Source: Catenaria anguillulae PL171
Taxonomy: Eukaryota > Blastocladiomycota > Blastocladiomycetes > Blastocladiales > Catenariaceae
Assembly (NCBI GenBank): GCA_002102555.1
Contig: MCFL01000025.1
Span: forward strand, 1-64,000
Direction: 5' to 3'
Length of the DNA stretch: 64,000 nucleotides
Part shown: piece by piece, positions 33,437-46,100 of the stretch
How the letters are laid out: every line of letters begins with the position of its first letter
Position numbering within the stretch: position 1 is the first letter of the stretch
Notes under the pieces: generated by a model
Seen by the model: the letters and a program-made list of their open reading frames with translations, nothing else
Told to the model about the DNA's origin: nothing
Databases searched by the model: none
Translations under genes and position numbers: made by a program

Positions 33437-34648
33437 ATGACATTGACAAGTGTATCATGATCGCCTCACATCAATCAGTCCGATGAGGTGGACCTGACTG
33501 ACTGGACGCTCTTGTGCGCCATCAGGCATCATTTGTGTATAGCGGGGCATGCATTTTTCTGTCGCCCATCCTCATCATGCTAAGTCAAGCACTCCTCACG
33601 TCAATCAAGTTGTACCGGAGGACAAGATCATTGTATTACTTTGGATTCAGCATGATTGCACTCTTGCGATTTTTTGAGCAGGCCTATGCAATCTTGCTTT
33701 CACTGCCGGGAACGGATACAAATACTTCATTTGGCTGATGAATGTACGCTCTTGTCTCGTATTTCTCGCCTTGAAATTTCGGCAGGAGAAAGCTAATTCA
33801 AAGGCTGGCTTGACGATGATTCTTGACAGGCCTTCAACTACTTTCTCGTCGGTTTCATGGTCACCGGTCTCAATGCTTGGAGGTATGAAAGGATTCTCCA
33901 CTCACCACCAGCGCGTCTAACATGAAGGCTCTTTGAGCAGGTTTGTGAAAACAACTCGCAAGTGGAACAGTCGCCTAACGCAAGTGACGCTGGCACTGAT
34001 AAGCGTCTCATTCTCGTTTTATGTGGCCGTTTACGCCTGGTATTTCTATTGCATATTTCCGGAACAGATCGAACTGCAGCCAACAGAACCTTCCTTCTCT
34101 GGGCAATTTTCGATTCCCTGGTCAACACATTTATTTCCATGTCTTTCTTGGTGTACCTGCAACATTTGGGCGCTCGGTCGGCGGTGAGCATGCGATCGGG
34201 AATGCGACATCTGATTCTGCACACGCAGGTATTTACAGCATTCTCCGTTGTTGGAGAGGTCGGATGGCGGCTATCACTGATTCCCACATTTGCGCACAGA
34301 TTACCATCATCATGGAATGCGTGATCCTCTTTGGCGTCTGCGTGAATCAGTACATTCAGCCGCAATTTGACCCATATTGGGCAACGACAAGTCTCATTGA
34401 AGCTATTCGTTTAAGATTCTTGACAAGGTGCCACATTTTACGCCTCGGCTCTTTGTTTCCGACAGAAGCCTCAACTCACATGTGTCAACTTGCGCATGAC
34501 CATGAGTAGCTTCTTCGAGGTCCTTCACAAGGTCATGAGCCAGCGAAACGACACATCCACGAGCATGCAGCTCAAAGGCTATCGACAGGCATTGTCCATA
34601 TCGACGTCAAAGCATCGATCGATCGTGGCAAGCAGCTCATACCAATGA
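33437..34648 (+). CDS. polytopic membrane protein, tandem copy A
   Basis: Six exons: 33437-33451, 33526-33743, 33830-33882, 33941-34228, 34300-34427 and 34507-34648, about 281 aa after allowing for two missing bases (in exon 2 after SLPGT and in exon 4 near 34085). Six to seven hydrophobic helices are visible. Shared motifs with copy B: VYSG at the start of helix 1, LYRRTRS, LLRF.EQ, NYFLVGF, W.I.DS.VN..IS, YLQHLG, EA.RLRFL and FFEVLHKVM near the C-terminus. Exon 3 is 53 nt in both copies and the phases agree. No known family was recognised; a receptor or sensor is a guess. The first exon (five codons) is tentative. Confidence 0.6.
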
Positions 34649-34985
34649 TTTGACCCCCCAAACAATCATACAACGAGCTTTTTCGCCACATTTCATTTTC
34701 TTTACGGTCCGTCCTCATGCTCGGATACCGCTCATGGTTTCTCGCGGCTGCCAAGTTGTTGTTTGCTCCTGAAGCTGCGAACATCCTCAATCAGGGCAAA
34801 TTGAGTTTTTCTGCGCGCACATGGGGCAAGTTCAGTATAGCGCATACACCATACCTGCTTGGGGTTTGTGCCCGCGTGCCATGCGAGCAGTGCAGACGTT
34901 AGTGACCATTTCTACGTGCATCCAATGCAACGTGAAATGTCCAAGTCCCAGCTTCATCGTATACAACTCTCAGCAACTGATTCAG
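34649..34985. other. intergenic between tandem copies
   Basis: 337 bp between the stop of copy A and the start of copy B, with no supported coding sequence. Confidence 0.45.
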
Positions 34986-36390
34986 ATGAGTTTGATGGCA
35001 GACCAACTTGAATCGGCCAGCAGTGGGTCGTTCACAAATGTGCGTCACCAGCCGAAGAGTCGAGTTTGAGTTTGTGCTAGAGCTAAAGGGACTTGCTTGA
35101 TTGCCCACAGGTGGTTTTTGTGTACAGTGGAAATTGCATGTTCATGTCCCAAATCTCGCTGCAGCTGTGCATCGCATTGGGAACCGCCATTAGGCTCTAC
35201 AGAAGAACGAGGTCAAAGTACTTTGTCGGGTTCATCATCGCCATTATGCTTCGATTCAGTGAGCAATTTTTTTCGTACTTTTTCTCGCTGCCATCAACCG
35301 AGGCCGATAAGGCGCTTTATCATGGGATCCTCGTGGGAAACGTTGGTCGAATACTCCCATACACAAATGACAGCCCATATGAGTGGTAGATTGACTACAT
35401 GGCCCCGTTTTTGCGTTCGATAGGCGATCAATTACTGTCTCGTCGGCTTCTGGGTGACGTACCTCAACACTATCCGGTTCGCTCGGTTTCTGGGGTCTCA
35501 TTGACCAATCACATGCTCACTGCTTCATGACATGTGGACAGGTTTGTCAAGGTAGCCTCCAAATGGAACAGGCATCTGGCTCGCATCGCCATTTGCCTTT
35601 CCATTATCTCGTTTGGCCTGTTTTGCGGCGGGAACGGATGGTATCTCAAAGCCATGATTCTGCGCAGTGGAGACGCAATAGAGGCCAATCGTCTCTTTAC
35701 CTCGTGGGCCATTGTGGATTCCGTAGTTAATGCGTACATTTCGGGCTGTTTTCTCATGTACTTGCAGCACCTTGGGTCGAAAACGCCTGAGTCGGATCAG
35801 GGCAAAACAAACTTGAGGACCGGTTGAAGCATTTGATTCTCAAGACGCAGGTATGCATCTACACAGGACTATGATGCTGCTTACGACGGATAGAGACTAA
35901 TCTTTTCCTGTTTCGTTCTCGTTCATTCCCAGATCACAATTGTCGTTGAGTCCGTTACCCAATCTGGTGACTGCCCGCCGGCCCCCAGCCATTCCATGTC
36001 GAGCAACTAATACTAACCAAGCCTGACACCAGGTGCATCCTTGTCTTTGCGGCATATGTGAGCCAGTTCATAAATCAAGACATGGACCCAGCATGGTCGA
36101 CAACCTCCTTTGTGGAGGCTGTGCGACTGCGCTTTCTGCTTGGGTATGTTTGCGAAAACTAGAGCCGAAACCACGGGTATTGCAATTGATGAGAACATTG
36201 TTGCAGCTTCTTTGACGTGCTCAGAAAGGTCATGCGCAGGAACAGCTCCAATGCCCAGTTGAAGTTGACTGCAGGGACACATCATCCACATGGGGCAAAA
36301 GGGAGTGGCGGCGGGTCGATTGCTTCCGCTGGGCAAAGATCGAGCGGAATTGGGCTCCTTCAGACGAGCGATCTGGGGAGAGAGGGCTAA
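34986..36390 (+). CDS. polytopic membrane protein, tandem copy B
   Basis: Seven exons: 34986-35039, 35111-35341, 35424-35476, 35542-35850, 35933-35949, 36033-36143 and 36207-36390, about 319 aa with one missing base near 35823. It aligns with copy A through all helices. Copy B has one more intron: a 17-nt exon (ITIVVE) is followed by a GTCCGT donor and a CTAATACTAAC branch-site match, and splicing gives ECILVFAAYVSQF, parallel to ECVILFGVCVNQY in copy A. The tail is Ser/Gly-rich. The pair arose by tandem duplication, with intron gain in B or loss in A. Function unknown. Confidence 0.65.
35933..35949 (+). other. 17-nt microexon in copy B
   Basis: It is bounded by a CCCAG acceptor and a GTCCGT donor. 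Its five codons and two bases are needed to align copy B with copy A, which supports the model. Confidence 0.6.
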
Positions 36391-37050
36391 CGCATGAGTA
36401 CATGCAGTCGCAATTGTTTTGTGTCAATCAAAGCAGCAGTAAACACCGCAGTTGTTGTGTTTTTCAGGCTTTGGCGAATGAATAGCAATCGATGGTATGA
36501 TCACGTCTTGTCATATCCTTCAGTTCGGTAAATATTTATAGCCCTTCTGGGCATCGTCTGGGACCACGACATCCGTTCGAGGTTTTATCCTTCGACTCCC
36601 TCAGGCGAATGAGCCTTCGCTCTGAGTCAACGGCGAATCATAGGTATGTCCGGAAATGGCACTGTCTTGCCGCACGCATGCAGGAGTAAAGCATGGCGAC
36701 TCAACTGCCCGGGTGCATACACGGTTCCCAATAGACACTCGCCTCCAGAGTAGGTGTACTTACTTGCCTCTTGACACGGTGAGGGGTGACACTACCCTGA
36801 GTCATTGGCGTATTGTCAATGTGAAATCTTGCCATGCGGTTACATGCTTGGCCTTTGCCAGCGTCTTACCGTATGCTACCGTGTCCTGCCGCACCACATC
36901 TGACTCGATTGTGCTGTTTCCGACTCCTTGACTTTCAATACAGATTTCAAAGTTGAGCGGCGGGCACCAAACGACAAGAACGACGACGAGACCCCAACTG
37001 GAATTGACTTGCTTGGCCGAGCAGGAGCGACATCCAAGGCGAAACCAGGC
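36391..37050. other. intergenic, flank of transposon remnant
   Basis: No gene supported. No terminal inverted repeat matching the far side near 39.8-40 kb was found by eye. Confidence 0.4.
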
Positions 37051-39733
37051 TCAACGACCAAACTGCTCTTGTCCCTTCCTTGTAGCGCATGGCTCGGGAG
37101 AGACAAGAACCCAGTCTCCATCTTGTCGTTGCTCGAAGACATGTTGCACAGCCCTGCTGTTGGACATCATGCTGAGGATTGGCTGATCTTGCATAATGAA
37201 GCCGTCGAGTCTTTCGACAACAGCCGCCGAGTGAGTCCCATCATGACGACGGGCTTCCTCGTTGCCGCCATCATTTGCTGGTGGCACGTCTTGAGCGTGC
37301 ATGGTATCGATACGAATCGTCTTGACTTGATGCCCCAAATGGGTTTGGCGTACCCGCCTCAGAGCAACCAGCTTGGCTTGGACATGTCGTATCTGAGTTT
37401 CGAGAAACCGCGCCCACGTTTGTCGCCCTTGTCTTGATGGAATTGCGCTTGGCGTGTGCTGCATCATCGTCTCGAATCTTGTGAACGCCAACAGCCTGAG
37501 TCGCCATCATCTGTTGGGTAGCCTTTGCCTCGGTACTTGCTGCCACTACTTTGCTCGACTTGTTGCCCAAAATACGACCGCACGCCTTCTTGACGGAAAA
37601 AATCCAGCGTTGTTGTCCTTGACAAAAAAGGCAGTGCATGCTTGCAATGACGCGAGTTGTCACAGGAGGGGCGGGCGGAAGGCTGTCGCGAAGTTGAGCG
37701 AGGTTGTAGGTCGATTGCATTTCAGGAAGAAGGATTTCTGCTGGCGTAACGGCTTTACCGAGATAAGCGATGGTGATATGGTTTCACTGCTTCCTGCGGT
37801 GAGTGTCGCAGCCGCCGATCGACTAGTCAACGAGATGCTTGCACAAGCTGAATCGGCCGTCAATGTAGCTCTGACGGGCGCAGTACCAACGCTCGAGATT
37901 TGGCGCATGCTTGGCTTCGAAATCCGCTGAGCACTCCGTGGCAGCAAAGTCGCGCCATTGTTGGTTGAATTCGGAACGCCACCGAGGGGACTCGATACCA
38001 CATCATAACGCTCGATCTCGGCAACCAATCCAGGCAAAACAGCGTCGGCAATGAAGGTGAGCATGACATCCACGCTCACGCGCCTGATCCAGCTCAGGCG
38101 CGCCTTCAAATGCGACTAGTGTGATTCGACGCCGTTGGTGGTCCGCTAAAGCGGTAATACGGGATCCAAGCCGCGATTTGCTGCCCACCTGCAGCGAAAA
38201 AGGGTGAGCATATGGATGCAAAAGTGGAAAAAACTGCAATACAAGAACGCACAAGTCATATCGCTTTAAGCAATACCACTCGCCCACAGATAGCAAAAGA
38301 GCGGGACATGTTGATGCTTGGCACAAAGGGAGTGCACCTCGGCCACGTGCTGGTGACGCAAGTCTCGCTGGCTCGCGAGTTTGAGCGGCCCATGTTGCGG
38401 ATCGAGGCGGTGGTTGGAGGAGTGCTCGCTCGCGTGTCTCCACATGAGCGCACGTACTTCTTCGGCCATCATGTCGCGCAAGGCTTTGCTCTTGAAAGAA
38501 ACTGTGAATGTCGGCTCGTTCGGTGGCAGCGGCGCCGCGCCATTGGCGAATGTTGTTGCTTCGGCGGCAGCGACAATGATTGTGGCGGTACCTTGCGTGC
38601 AGAAGAGGGCGGGTGAGATGGGCGGTTGACCCGAGCTTCGTGGGACACGAGCTGTTGCTGATACAAGGCCAATTTGGACTCGCCCTCGGCAATCCAATCG
38701 GCGCATACTGGCCTACCCATCCACGAATCAAGCTCCCGCAGCGCGCCCAACGCCTCGCAAACTTTCTTGGTTCTGGTTGTCGGGTGATTCCACCGCCCGA
38801 CAGCTTGCGCGAGATGAAAAAGACTGAGTTGGATGTTGGAGTCTGGAAACACGGCCAAGTATGCATTGATGTGTGTGAAGTCCTTGTCGGTGGTACATAA
38901 CAATGGGTATGCGAACATGGCGCTGCCTGGGAGACAGTCCTTGCACTTGGGCTTGAAAGCACGCAAAACGCCTCAACGGCGACAGCCCGCTCGCTGCCTT
39001 CGTCACGACCGGTCTCGATAATCATGTACGCGAGCGGATACATGCGCTGGCATGCAACAGCCATGAGCGTGAGAAGCTCGTAGCTAGCCATCCACGTTGG
39101 CCTTGAAGGTCCCATCGATGAAGAGCGTGGACGTGACCCTGACCGCCTTGTCGGATTGAAGCAGGCGCTCGCCCAAAGTCGTCGTGACAGCAAGATACCC
39201 CCGAGTCTCGGTCACCGAATTCGACACCATTACAGCACCAAACGACCGCAGACATCCTGAATCCGACCTCAGGTGCCTCAATAACTCCTCTACGGATCGT
39301 GCTTTAGCAAACTTGACGCACCCGTACCTCGCCAGGGCGCACACATACTTAAGTCGGGCATTGGTGACCAGGTTGGCGTCCGTGTGGTTGGCGCGGACCA
39401 GTCGCAAAACGTCAGCGAATGGGCGCTGAGTGTTGTCGGCGATTAGCCTGCGAACGGCGTCGGTAATGACAGGCTTGCACGCGACCGAGTGGTTGCACGA
39501 ATGAGCGCACTTGATCAATACATGGTCGCCGTCGGCGTCAGAAAGTTTGCGGACGAGGACTCGCCCGAGCAGCTCTTGTGGGGGCACTGCCGACGAGCAC
39601 GCAAGCCCTTGGCAGTCGCTCGTAACTTGGAACTACATGGGCATAGCCGTGTGAAAAACAGCGGGAAGTACAATGCACGAAATGAGAACAATCCATACCG
39701 CCATTCAAACTTGTCGGTTTCTAGTACATACAT
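37051..39733 (-). mobile_element. MULE-type DNA transposon remnant, transposase coding
   Basis: The minus strand carries a Mutator-like transposase in pieces over several frames. The N-terminal Cys/His-rich part includes CPHKSC and CAHSCNH. The DDE core has STLFIDGTFKA (first Asp), then TDKDFTHINAYLAVFPD (second Asp) and LFHLAQAV. A SWIM-type finger near 37830-37900 reads WYCARQSYIDGRFSLCKH, after which a TAG occurs at 37825-37827. Protein-like sequence continues to about 37050 (LPEMQSTYNLAQLRDS). Several frame breaks are present. These could be decay or the same single-base errors seen in host genes. Ends and terminal repeats were not identified. Confidence 0.7.
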
Positions 39734-40243
39734 CGCCGCGGCGTCGGATCTAAAACACCAACGTCAGCCCTGCTGTGCTTGTGACGGACTTGTTGCAACG
39801 GCAATCCGCTACGAGAAACGTCTCATACGGAAACACCTGTGCTCCCCCGCCTCCAAGGGCTCGAGCGGCCGCTGGATCATGTCAAGAGTGGAGGATTAGG
39901 TGGTGAATGAGGGTTGGAGTGCGATGACGACGAGGGTGTACAATGATCGATTTGGTGGTGCTCGGTATGGCGTTTGGGATTGGGCGTGGTGGGACGACGG
40001 CCCAGGAAGCTGCCCAGGAAGCCAGCAGATTTCAAAGCCAGCGGGGGAAGCCACGGATGGTCGATCTGCTTTCCTGTCCAGAACCCAGATGTTCGTCCAG
40101 ATGTGCATCAACAGGAATTCAATGCCAATGCATGAGTGCAAGGCAATGGATGAAACTCCGTCAAGCAATTGCGCATGGGTAAGCGACTTGAAGCAGTACA
40201 CTGAGCATGCACATTTTCTCTTTCTGGGGTCTACTTCGCCACA
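39734..40243. other. intergenic
   Basis: About 500 bp between the MULE remnant and the R-SNARE gene. Open frames on both strands lack domain features. Confidence 0.4.
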
Positions 40244-41366
40244 ATGCCGCCATCCACCATCCGTCGCGGCGTGCCCGGTGCGCTGACTTCCGCCATCGTT
40301 CTTCGTAACGGCGTCGTTCTCGCACACCACATTCCTCAATCACATGGCTCGGTGCCGGCTCCTGGTTCTGCACCCAAACCAGCACGGGCAAGCAATGAAT
40401 CACTTCACGCGGACGAGCGCGCACCGCTGCTGGATTCCGCCTCTCCTGCGGCAAGTGACACGCGACAACCGTACGGGTCAGGCCCAAGTAACGCAATTGG
40501 GGTTGCAGGTTTGACACCAGTGCAGCTACCGACCTTGCTGCGCGAAATGGCTGGCAAGCTGGGTGAGGCTCCTCTGGGCAAGATTTCAGTTTCGCCGCGC
40601 CAAGTCGTGCATTATTTGTTTGACGGAGACCGGAATCAGCTCGTGGTGGCGATGTTGTGCTCCAGCGACTACTGTATGCTGTGCTGTCTCATGCTCATGA
40701 CGCCGTGACTATGCTTTCTGAGTTCATCACCGGCCGCCTCTGAACTTGTGACAAATGCTCGCTTGTAGCTCCGCGCCTGGCCCTCGAGACTCTCAAGCTT
40801 TGTCACAGCAAGCTCGTGGCTCTTCCAGGAATCGCTGCCGCCCCTGTGGGTGAAGTCCACCGTCAAGTACTGTCCATCCTCACCGAGTCGATTGTACGCT
40901 GGATAGCCACACACACCGTCGAAGAGTACTCTTTCTCAATGCCTCAATGCCTCTCTGCAGACGCACATTGAAGCCACGCTCGGTGCCGATGCTTGGACAA
41001 CGGCCAAGGGTGACCTCGAGGAAGTCAAGGAGGTCATGCTGCAAAACATCGAGCAAGTGCTCGCTCGCGGTGAGCGCCTCGAGGATTTGGTTCAACGGAC
41101 AGAAGGAATCACCAATCAATCAGTTCGGTTCTTTGTTCGGTCGCGTGATGCTGCTCGCCGAGCCGCGTGGAAACAGTACAAGTTTATTGCGATATCCGTG
41201 TTCATTGTTGTTGTACGTGACTCGCAGCCCGTGTACTTGTCCTTTGGCCGCTCTCGTGTGCTGATTTTTTTTTACCATGCTCCATGTGAGACAGATCTTG
41301 CTACTCTCGGCTGGGTGGGTTACTTGCGGTTTCCCCGGGTTCCAGCATTGTGTTCCACATTTCTAG
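40244..41366 (+). CDS. longin R-SNARE, VAMP7-like
   Basis: Exons 40244-40673, 40769-40893, 40961-41212 and 41295-41366 (292 aa). Introns are 95, 67 and 82 nt with donors GTATGC, GTACGC and GTACGT. The N-terminal longin-like region (TSAIVLRNGVVLAHH ... QVVHYLFDGDRNQLVV) has a Ser/Pro-rich insertion. The SNARE motif VMLQNIEQVLARGERLEDL has the central arginine of R-SNAREs, followed by a basic juxtamembrane stretch and one transmembrane helix (FIAISVFIVVILLLSAG). It would mediate fusion at late endosome or vacuole, in the manner of VAMP7. The second exon lies opposite an equally open minus-strand frame; SNARE continuity decides the strand. Confidence 0.8.
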
Positions 41367-41764
41367 GGCCCGACATGCCCCGCCGGGTTGTCATTCAGCT
41401 GGCTCGATTTGCTTTCCCACTGTCCGGGTCCCGGCCTTTTGGAGCAGCAATGTACATTTGTAAGTATCTTTTTGTGCGGCCTGGCCGATTCTGCAAGCGT
41501 TTTCCTTCAGTCACTTTTTCCATCGAGCGCGTGTGGATCGGCGCACTCCAAGGCACTGCCACGTCGGCGCCGCCACTTGAGCTACTACATACACAGGTTC
41601 GGGAGACACACCGTGCGAGGCCATTGCTGATGCTAGTTTTTGCCCATCCATGACAAAATTCTACGCAAAGTGACGCTGTGCAACGAATCCTTCATTGCCT
41701 TGCCGATCCCGTCCGTCACAATCGTTGCCATCCATTCATCCTGCCCAACCGCCCGCCCGCAGCC
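41367..41764. other. intergenic
   Basis: About 400 bp between the R-SNARE and GET4, same strand. No gene supported. Confidence 0.5.
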
Positions 41765-42858
41765 ATGACCGACCGTGTTCTCAACAAGCTCAAGCTCGCC
41801 CTCGAGTCGGGTGACTACTACTCGGCCCATCAAATGTACCTGACCGTGTGCAACCGCTACGTCAAGGGCAAGAAGATTGACGCCGCTGTGGATCTCCTGA
41901 CCAACGGCGCCAAGCTGCTTTGCGAGCACAAGCAGTTTGGGTCCGCGCTCGATATGGCGTCCGTCGTGCTCAAGACTTGGACCGATGAGGAGGTGGCTGT
42001 CGACGACAAGACGCTTGGGCGCTTGTTTGAGTTGATGGACTTGTTTGCTGGCGATTCGCGTGAGTTTAACGAGTTGATGAAGAATGGCATCAAGTACGTT
42101 GATGGATGACGCCCCATTTGATCCCGTGATGGCACTTGTTTCGCGGTGCACGGTTGACTTATCTTTGGTTCTTTTCAGGTGGACATCCAAGTGTGGCGAG
42201 TTCTCCACGGGCGAACCCGCCCTCCATCATCATGTCGGCGTCACCTTTGCCAATGGTTCGTATACCTCACGGGATTCTCGCTCACTGATGTGCTCCTTTC
42301 TCACTTGCCGTCCTGGTGTGTGTCCCCCAATATCCAGTTGGCAAAGTCGACGAAGCCCACCGCCACTTTATGCTCGGCACCACCGACTCTGCTGCCTCGG
42401 TCGCTGTTCTCCTTCTTAACAATGGCCGCGACAACAACCTGACCACGGACCAAATGGCCAGCACCGCCATGGTCCCAGTTCTCCAATACCTGTCATCGCT
42501 CCGCATCGCTCACGCCCTTACTCTGTTCAACACGTTTGTCCGCCATCTCGAGCAAATCGACCCTGAAATCAAGTCCAAATCGATTCCGACACCGGCCACC
42601 ACCACCAACCACTTTACGGTGTACACATCCCCCGTGCTCAACTTTGTGCATTTGGTCTTGCTGGCCGCGCAACGTGGGCCCGCGGCTGCCGGTGGGTACC
42701 AGGCCTTGTGTGGCCAGTACCTTGCACAGCCCAATGCCTCGGCGCAAGAGCTGTTGGAGCGCGTGGGCGAGACGGTGTTTGGGATGAAGTCGCGTAGGGC
42801 GCAGCAGGGCAATATGTTGCAGGATCTCATGTCCTCGTTGTTGGGTGGTATGCAGTAA
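41765..42858 (+). CDS. GET4: GET4/TRC35, tail-anchored protein targeting
   Basis: Exons 41765-42093, 42179-42255 and 42338-42858 (308 aa), introns 85 and 82 nt (donors GTACGT and GTTCGT). Alpha-helical repeat protein with family blocks: LALESGDYYSAHQMYLTV, LLTNGAKLLCEHKQFGS, NGIKWTSKCGEFSTGEP across the first splice, HRHFMLGT, and SPVLNFVHLVLLA near the end. GET4 forms a complex with GET5, receives tail-anchored proteins from Sgt2 and passes them to GET3 for ER insertion. The neighbouring R-SNARE is itself a tail-anchored protein, though adjacency may be chance. Confidence 0.9.
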
Positions 42859-43197
42859 TTGTGTTTTATATGGAGTGCTTGTCGGTCTTTTGCTTTCCAT
42901 GTATTCGCACCATCTCCCTTGTTGATTATCGGTCTGTCTCATTTGGCACAGACATGTTGGATATTGTATCGAAGAAAATGCAACGTGAAACTGGAATCGC
43001 TTCTGGCATACACAAGGTTGGGGGGCACACTCACACCGCATCAACCGAACAGCCTCTGTGGGAATGGGAATGAAATGGAATAAAAGGAATGACACACACA
43101 AAAAGCCACGACACAACAACCATAAACGATGCAAAACCTGCAAACGTGCAACATCAACATTCAGACTCGCTCCACATCACATCATGGCGACCGATGC
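42859..43197. other. convergent intergenic region
   Basis: About 340 bp between the stops of GET4 (+) and the GTPase (-). No gene supported. Confidence 0.5.
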
Positions 43198-46100
43198 TTA
43201 GCAGCGGCGATAAAAGAACCTCTCCACAGACTCGCCCAAGGCCTTGACAAGCACTTGATCCACCCTCTTTCCGGCATACTGTAACTTGGCAATCTCGCGA
43301 TACTGATCCACCACCTCGACAAACAACTCGAGCGGCAGGCGGTCACCGTCTACCACACCCAGTGCACGCTTGAGCGTCGTCAGCCTCGTCTCCAGCTCGG
43401 CCACCTTCTTCTTTTCCTCGCCCAACTTGCGCGTCCATTTCGCCAACTCGGCCTCCTGTTCGGTCAACTTACCCGCCAACTCACCCTTGACAATCCTGAG
43501 CTTACCAATCTCCACCGTAAACACGTCACGGCGATGTGTAAACAGCTGCACATGGACATAGGGCCCGACCGCCCAAGGGCTCGACGGCGGCGGCGCCAGG
43601 ACGGCCACGTACCGCTTGGGGTCGACATGTTCGTGGCGCACGTACGCGCGCGGCCAGCGCGGCTGCACAAGACGTGCGCTACGGATGTTACCGGCCTTGG
43701 ATTCATACACGAGCACGACCAGCGCACGGCGCGTGCCCTCACGCACAATCGTCATGGGCAGCCGCTTCACGGTACGCTGGTCAATCTCAACGTGATCGTC
43801 CGTGTCGAGGCGGGCGAGCTCGGATTCGATGCGCCGCAGCTCGGCACGAGTCGTGGCGAGTTTTTCAGCCGCAATCAGCAATTGCGTCTCGTTGCCGGAT
43901 TGCCCGAGCGTGTACAATTGTGCACGGATTGTGTCGATGATGTTGGTAAGGAAAACGGACACGTGCTGGATTCATTTGCGCATGAGTTCCAGTCACTCTA
44001 CTTCATGCCAGAGCAGGCCTGTTCAAGGTGAGCAATAGGAGCGTACCATGTCCACGTCGCGAATCAGCCTCAACTTGACCATACTGACTCGCTCAATCGG
44101 CGTCACCTTCTGCTTGGCAAACTCTTCCACCACGTCCAAAAACACATGCAGCCCCTCATAGCACAGGGCCTTGATTCCGGCGCGTGCCGTTTCCGGCACC
44201 ACATTGTCCATGGCAACGTGCACGGGCCGAATGTCGGGGAATCCGAGTTGGGCGAGCTGCTTGTTGAACTCGGAGATGCGGTTGCCCAAGTCAAACAAGC
44301 AAAACGACGACGGTTCGCCCGTGGAAGCGGACGAGACGGCGGCGGCCTTGGCAGATTCAAGAACCTTGTGCACATTGTACGAGGAGTGGATGACAATCAA
44401 GTTGGAACACAGTTCGCGCAGATTGGTCAGGTAGGTTACAAGGGCTTCCAGCGAGGCAGAGTCGTAAGGGCGGTCAACACTAATCAGTTGAGGGACACGT
44501 CAGAAGTCAGCCTTATGACGGATGAGCAATGGAATCGAGGAACGGACTTGATGACGTAGACCAACGCTGTCACATGGCCCGCGCGCTTGACCTGCGCTAA
44601 AATGCCCGCCAAGTGATCCAAATCCACAAACGGATCAGTAAACGCGGCCGCATCCAATAGTCCTGGGGTGTCAATCAAATCCATCTTGAGCCTCGGCGTC
44701 TTGGACTTTGGCGGGCCAACGTAAAGCTGCAGGTGGCGGTTGTGCAACAAGTCCTCAATCTCCTCCAGATACTCGAGACGAGCCTGAGGGTCCAACAAGA
44801 ATGTGCTGGGAGACAGGGGAGAGCCGCCATTGTGTTGCGCCATGGATTCGCGGTGCGATTGCTCGAGGCGGGCGAGCATTTCGGTGAGCGATTGGCCTAC
44901 TTGGGTGGTGCTGGTAATCCTAGTGGCCGGCATGGACGCATTTGTAGACTGCGCCACGCAGGTTTGTTGGAATTGCTGCTGTTGCTGTTGCTGTTGCTGA
45001 TGTTGATGGAGTTGGTAGTGAGCTTGCGTAGATTGCTGGGCTTGCTGTGTCGAGCCGTGGCTTGTTGGACATGTGTCGCCGACAGTCCAGATGAGGTGGC
45101 AGCGTGGTTGACCACGGTCCACTGGGACTCTTGCGACGACGCACCAGCAGTGGCACCAGAAGCGGCTGCCGCGCCGATGCCAGCTCCAACCATCCCGCCG
45201 ACAGCAGCTGCACCGACCATGGTCGTGGACGAAGGACCCGTTGGATACGCAAACGACCCCTGGTGCATCGTGGCCGACGGACCAGACGCATCCAGAACGA
45301 CTTGGCCACTTGGCGTGACAGCATAATGTACCGTGGACGACCATTCGGCCGACGAATCGTGAAGCTGATCATGGCATTGCTGAGAGTACAGGTCAGCACT
45401 GGACGTTACACAGGTTTGCTCGTGATGCTCGCTGCCTTCTTGTTGCTGTTGATATTGCACACTGGACGACGTGGCGGACGACGACAATCCGAGCATGCCG
45501 CCAATCTTGGTCTTGATCCGATGACGCCGCCCGAGGCCTTGATCCGAGTCGTCCGACGACGAGGATGAAATCGACGACCGGCGAGACATGGTAATCACCT
45601 CGCCAGAGCTCATGGGACCAAGACATTCAGGCGGCTGTTGGCACGTCACTTGGACTTGGTCCGTAGCCTGCCCGCACGCGGCCGTGGCATTGGCGCTGCC
45701 CACGTTGGTATCGGTGACGGTCATCATGCTGGTCGTGGTACTGGTGGTGCTGAGCATGGAATCCGTCGGCTCGATCGTGGTACCGGCCTCGTGCTCAAAC
45801 TGGGCCGCATCCGAAGAAATCGCCGTGGTCGTTGTGCCGCCATGCACTTTCTTGCCCACCCATTTGCGGAATCCGAACAAGCCACGGTCCTTGGTTTGCT
45901 CCTCGGTCGTCTCTATCGACGCGCCAGACGATTCGGCACCGAATAATCCGCGGTCGCGCGTCTCGACCGCAGTACCTGCCGAGTTTGAGGACGACGAGGA
46001 CGTCGACGCCTTGAACGAAAAGCTGAATCCACCGGTCGACCCTTGTGCTTGAACCTCGTTGCCTTCCTTCTGAACCTGCTGCTGATGCTTGGCACACTCT

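Noticed and set aside
36928-37930. Plus-strand open frames of about 160 codons
   Set aside because: The opposite strand carries the MULE SWIM finger and continuing protein-like sequence over the same bases, so these frames are taken as shadows.
40669-40914. Minus-strand frame of 81 codons with protein-like composition
   Set aside because: The plus strand splices cleanly through it into the R-SNARE motif with correct phases; the minus frame has no domain or neighbouring exons.
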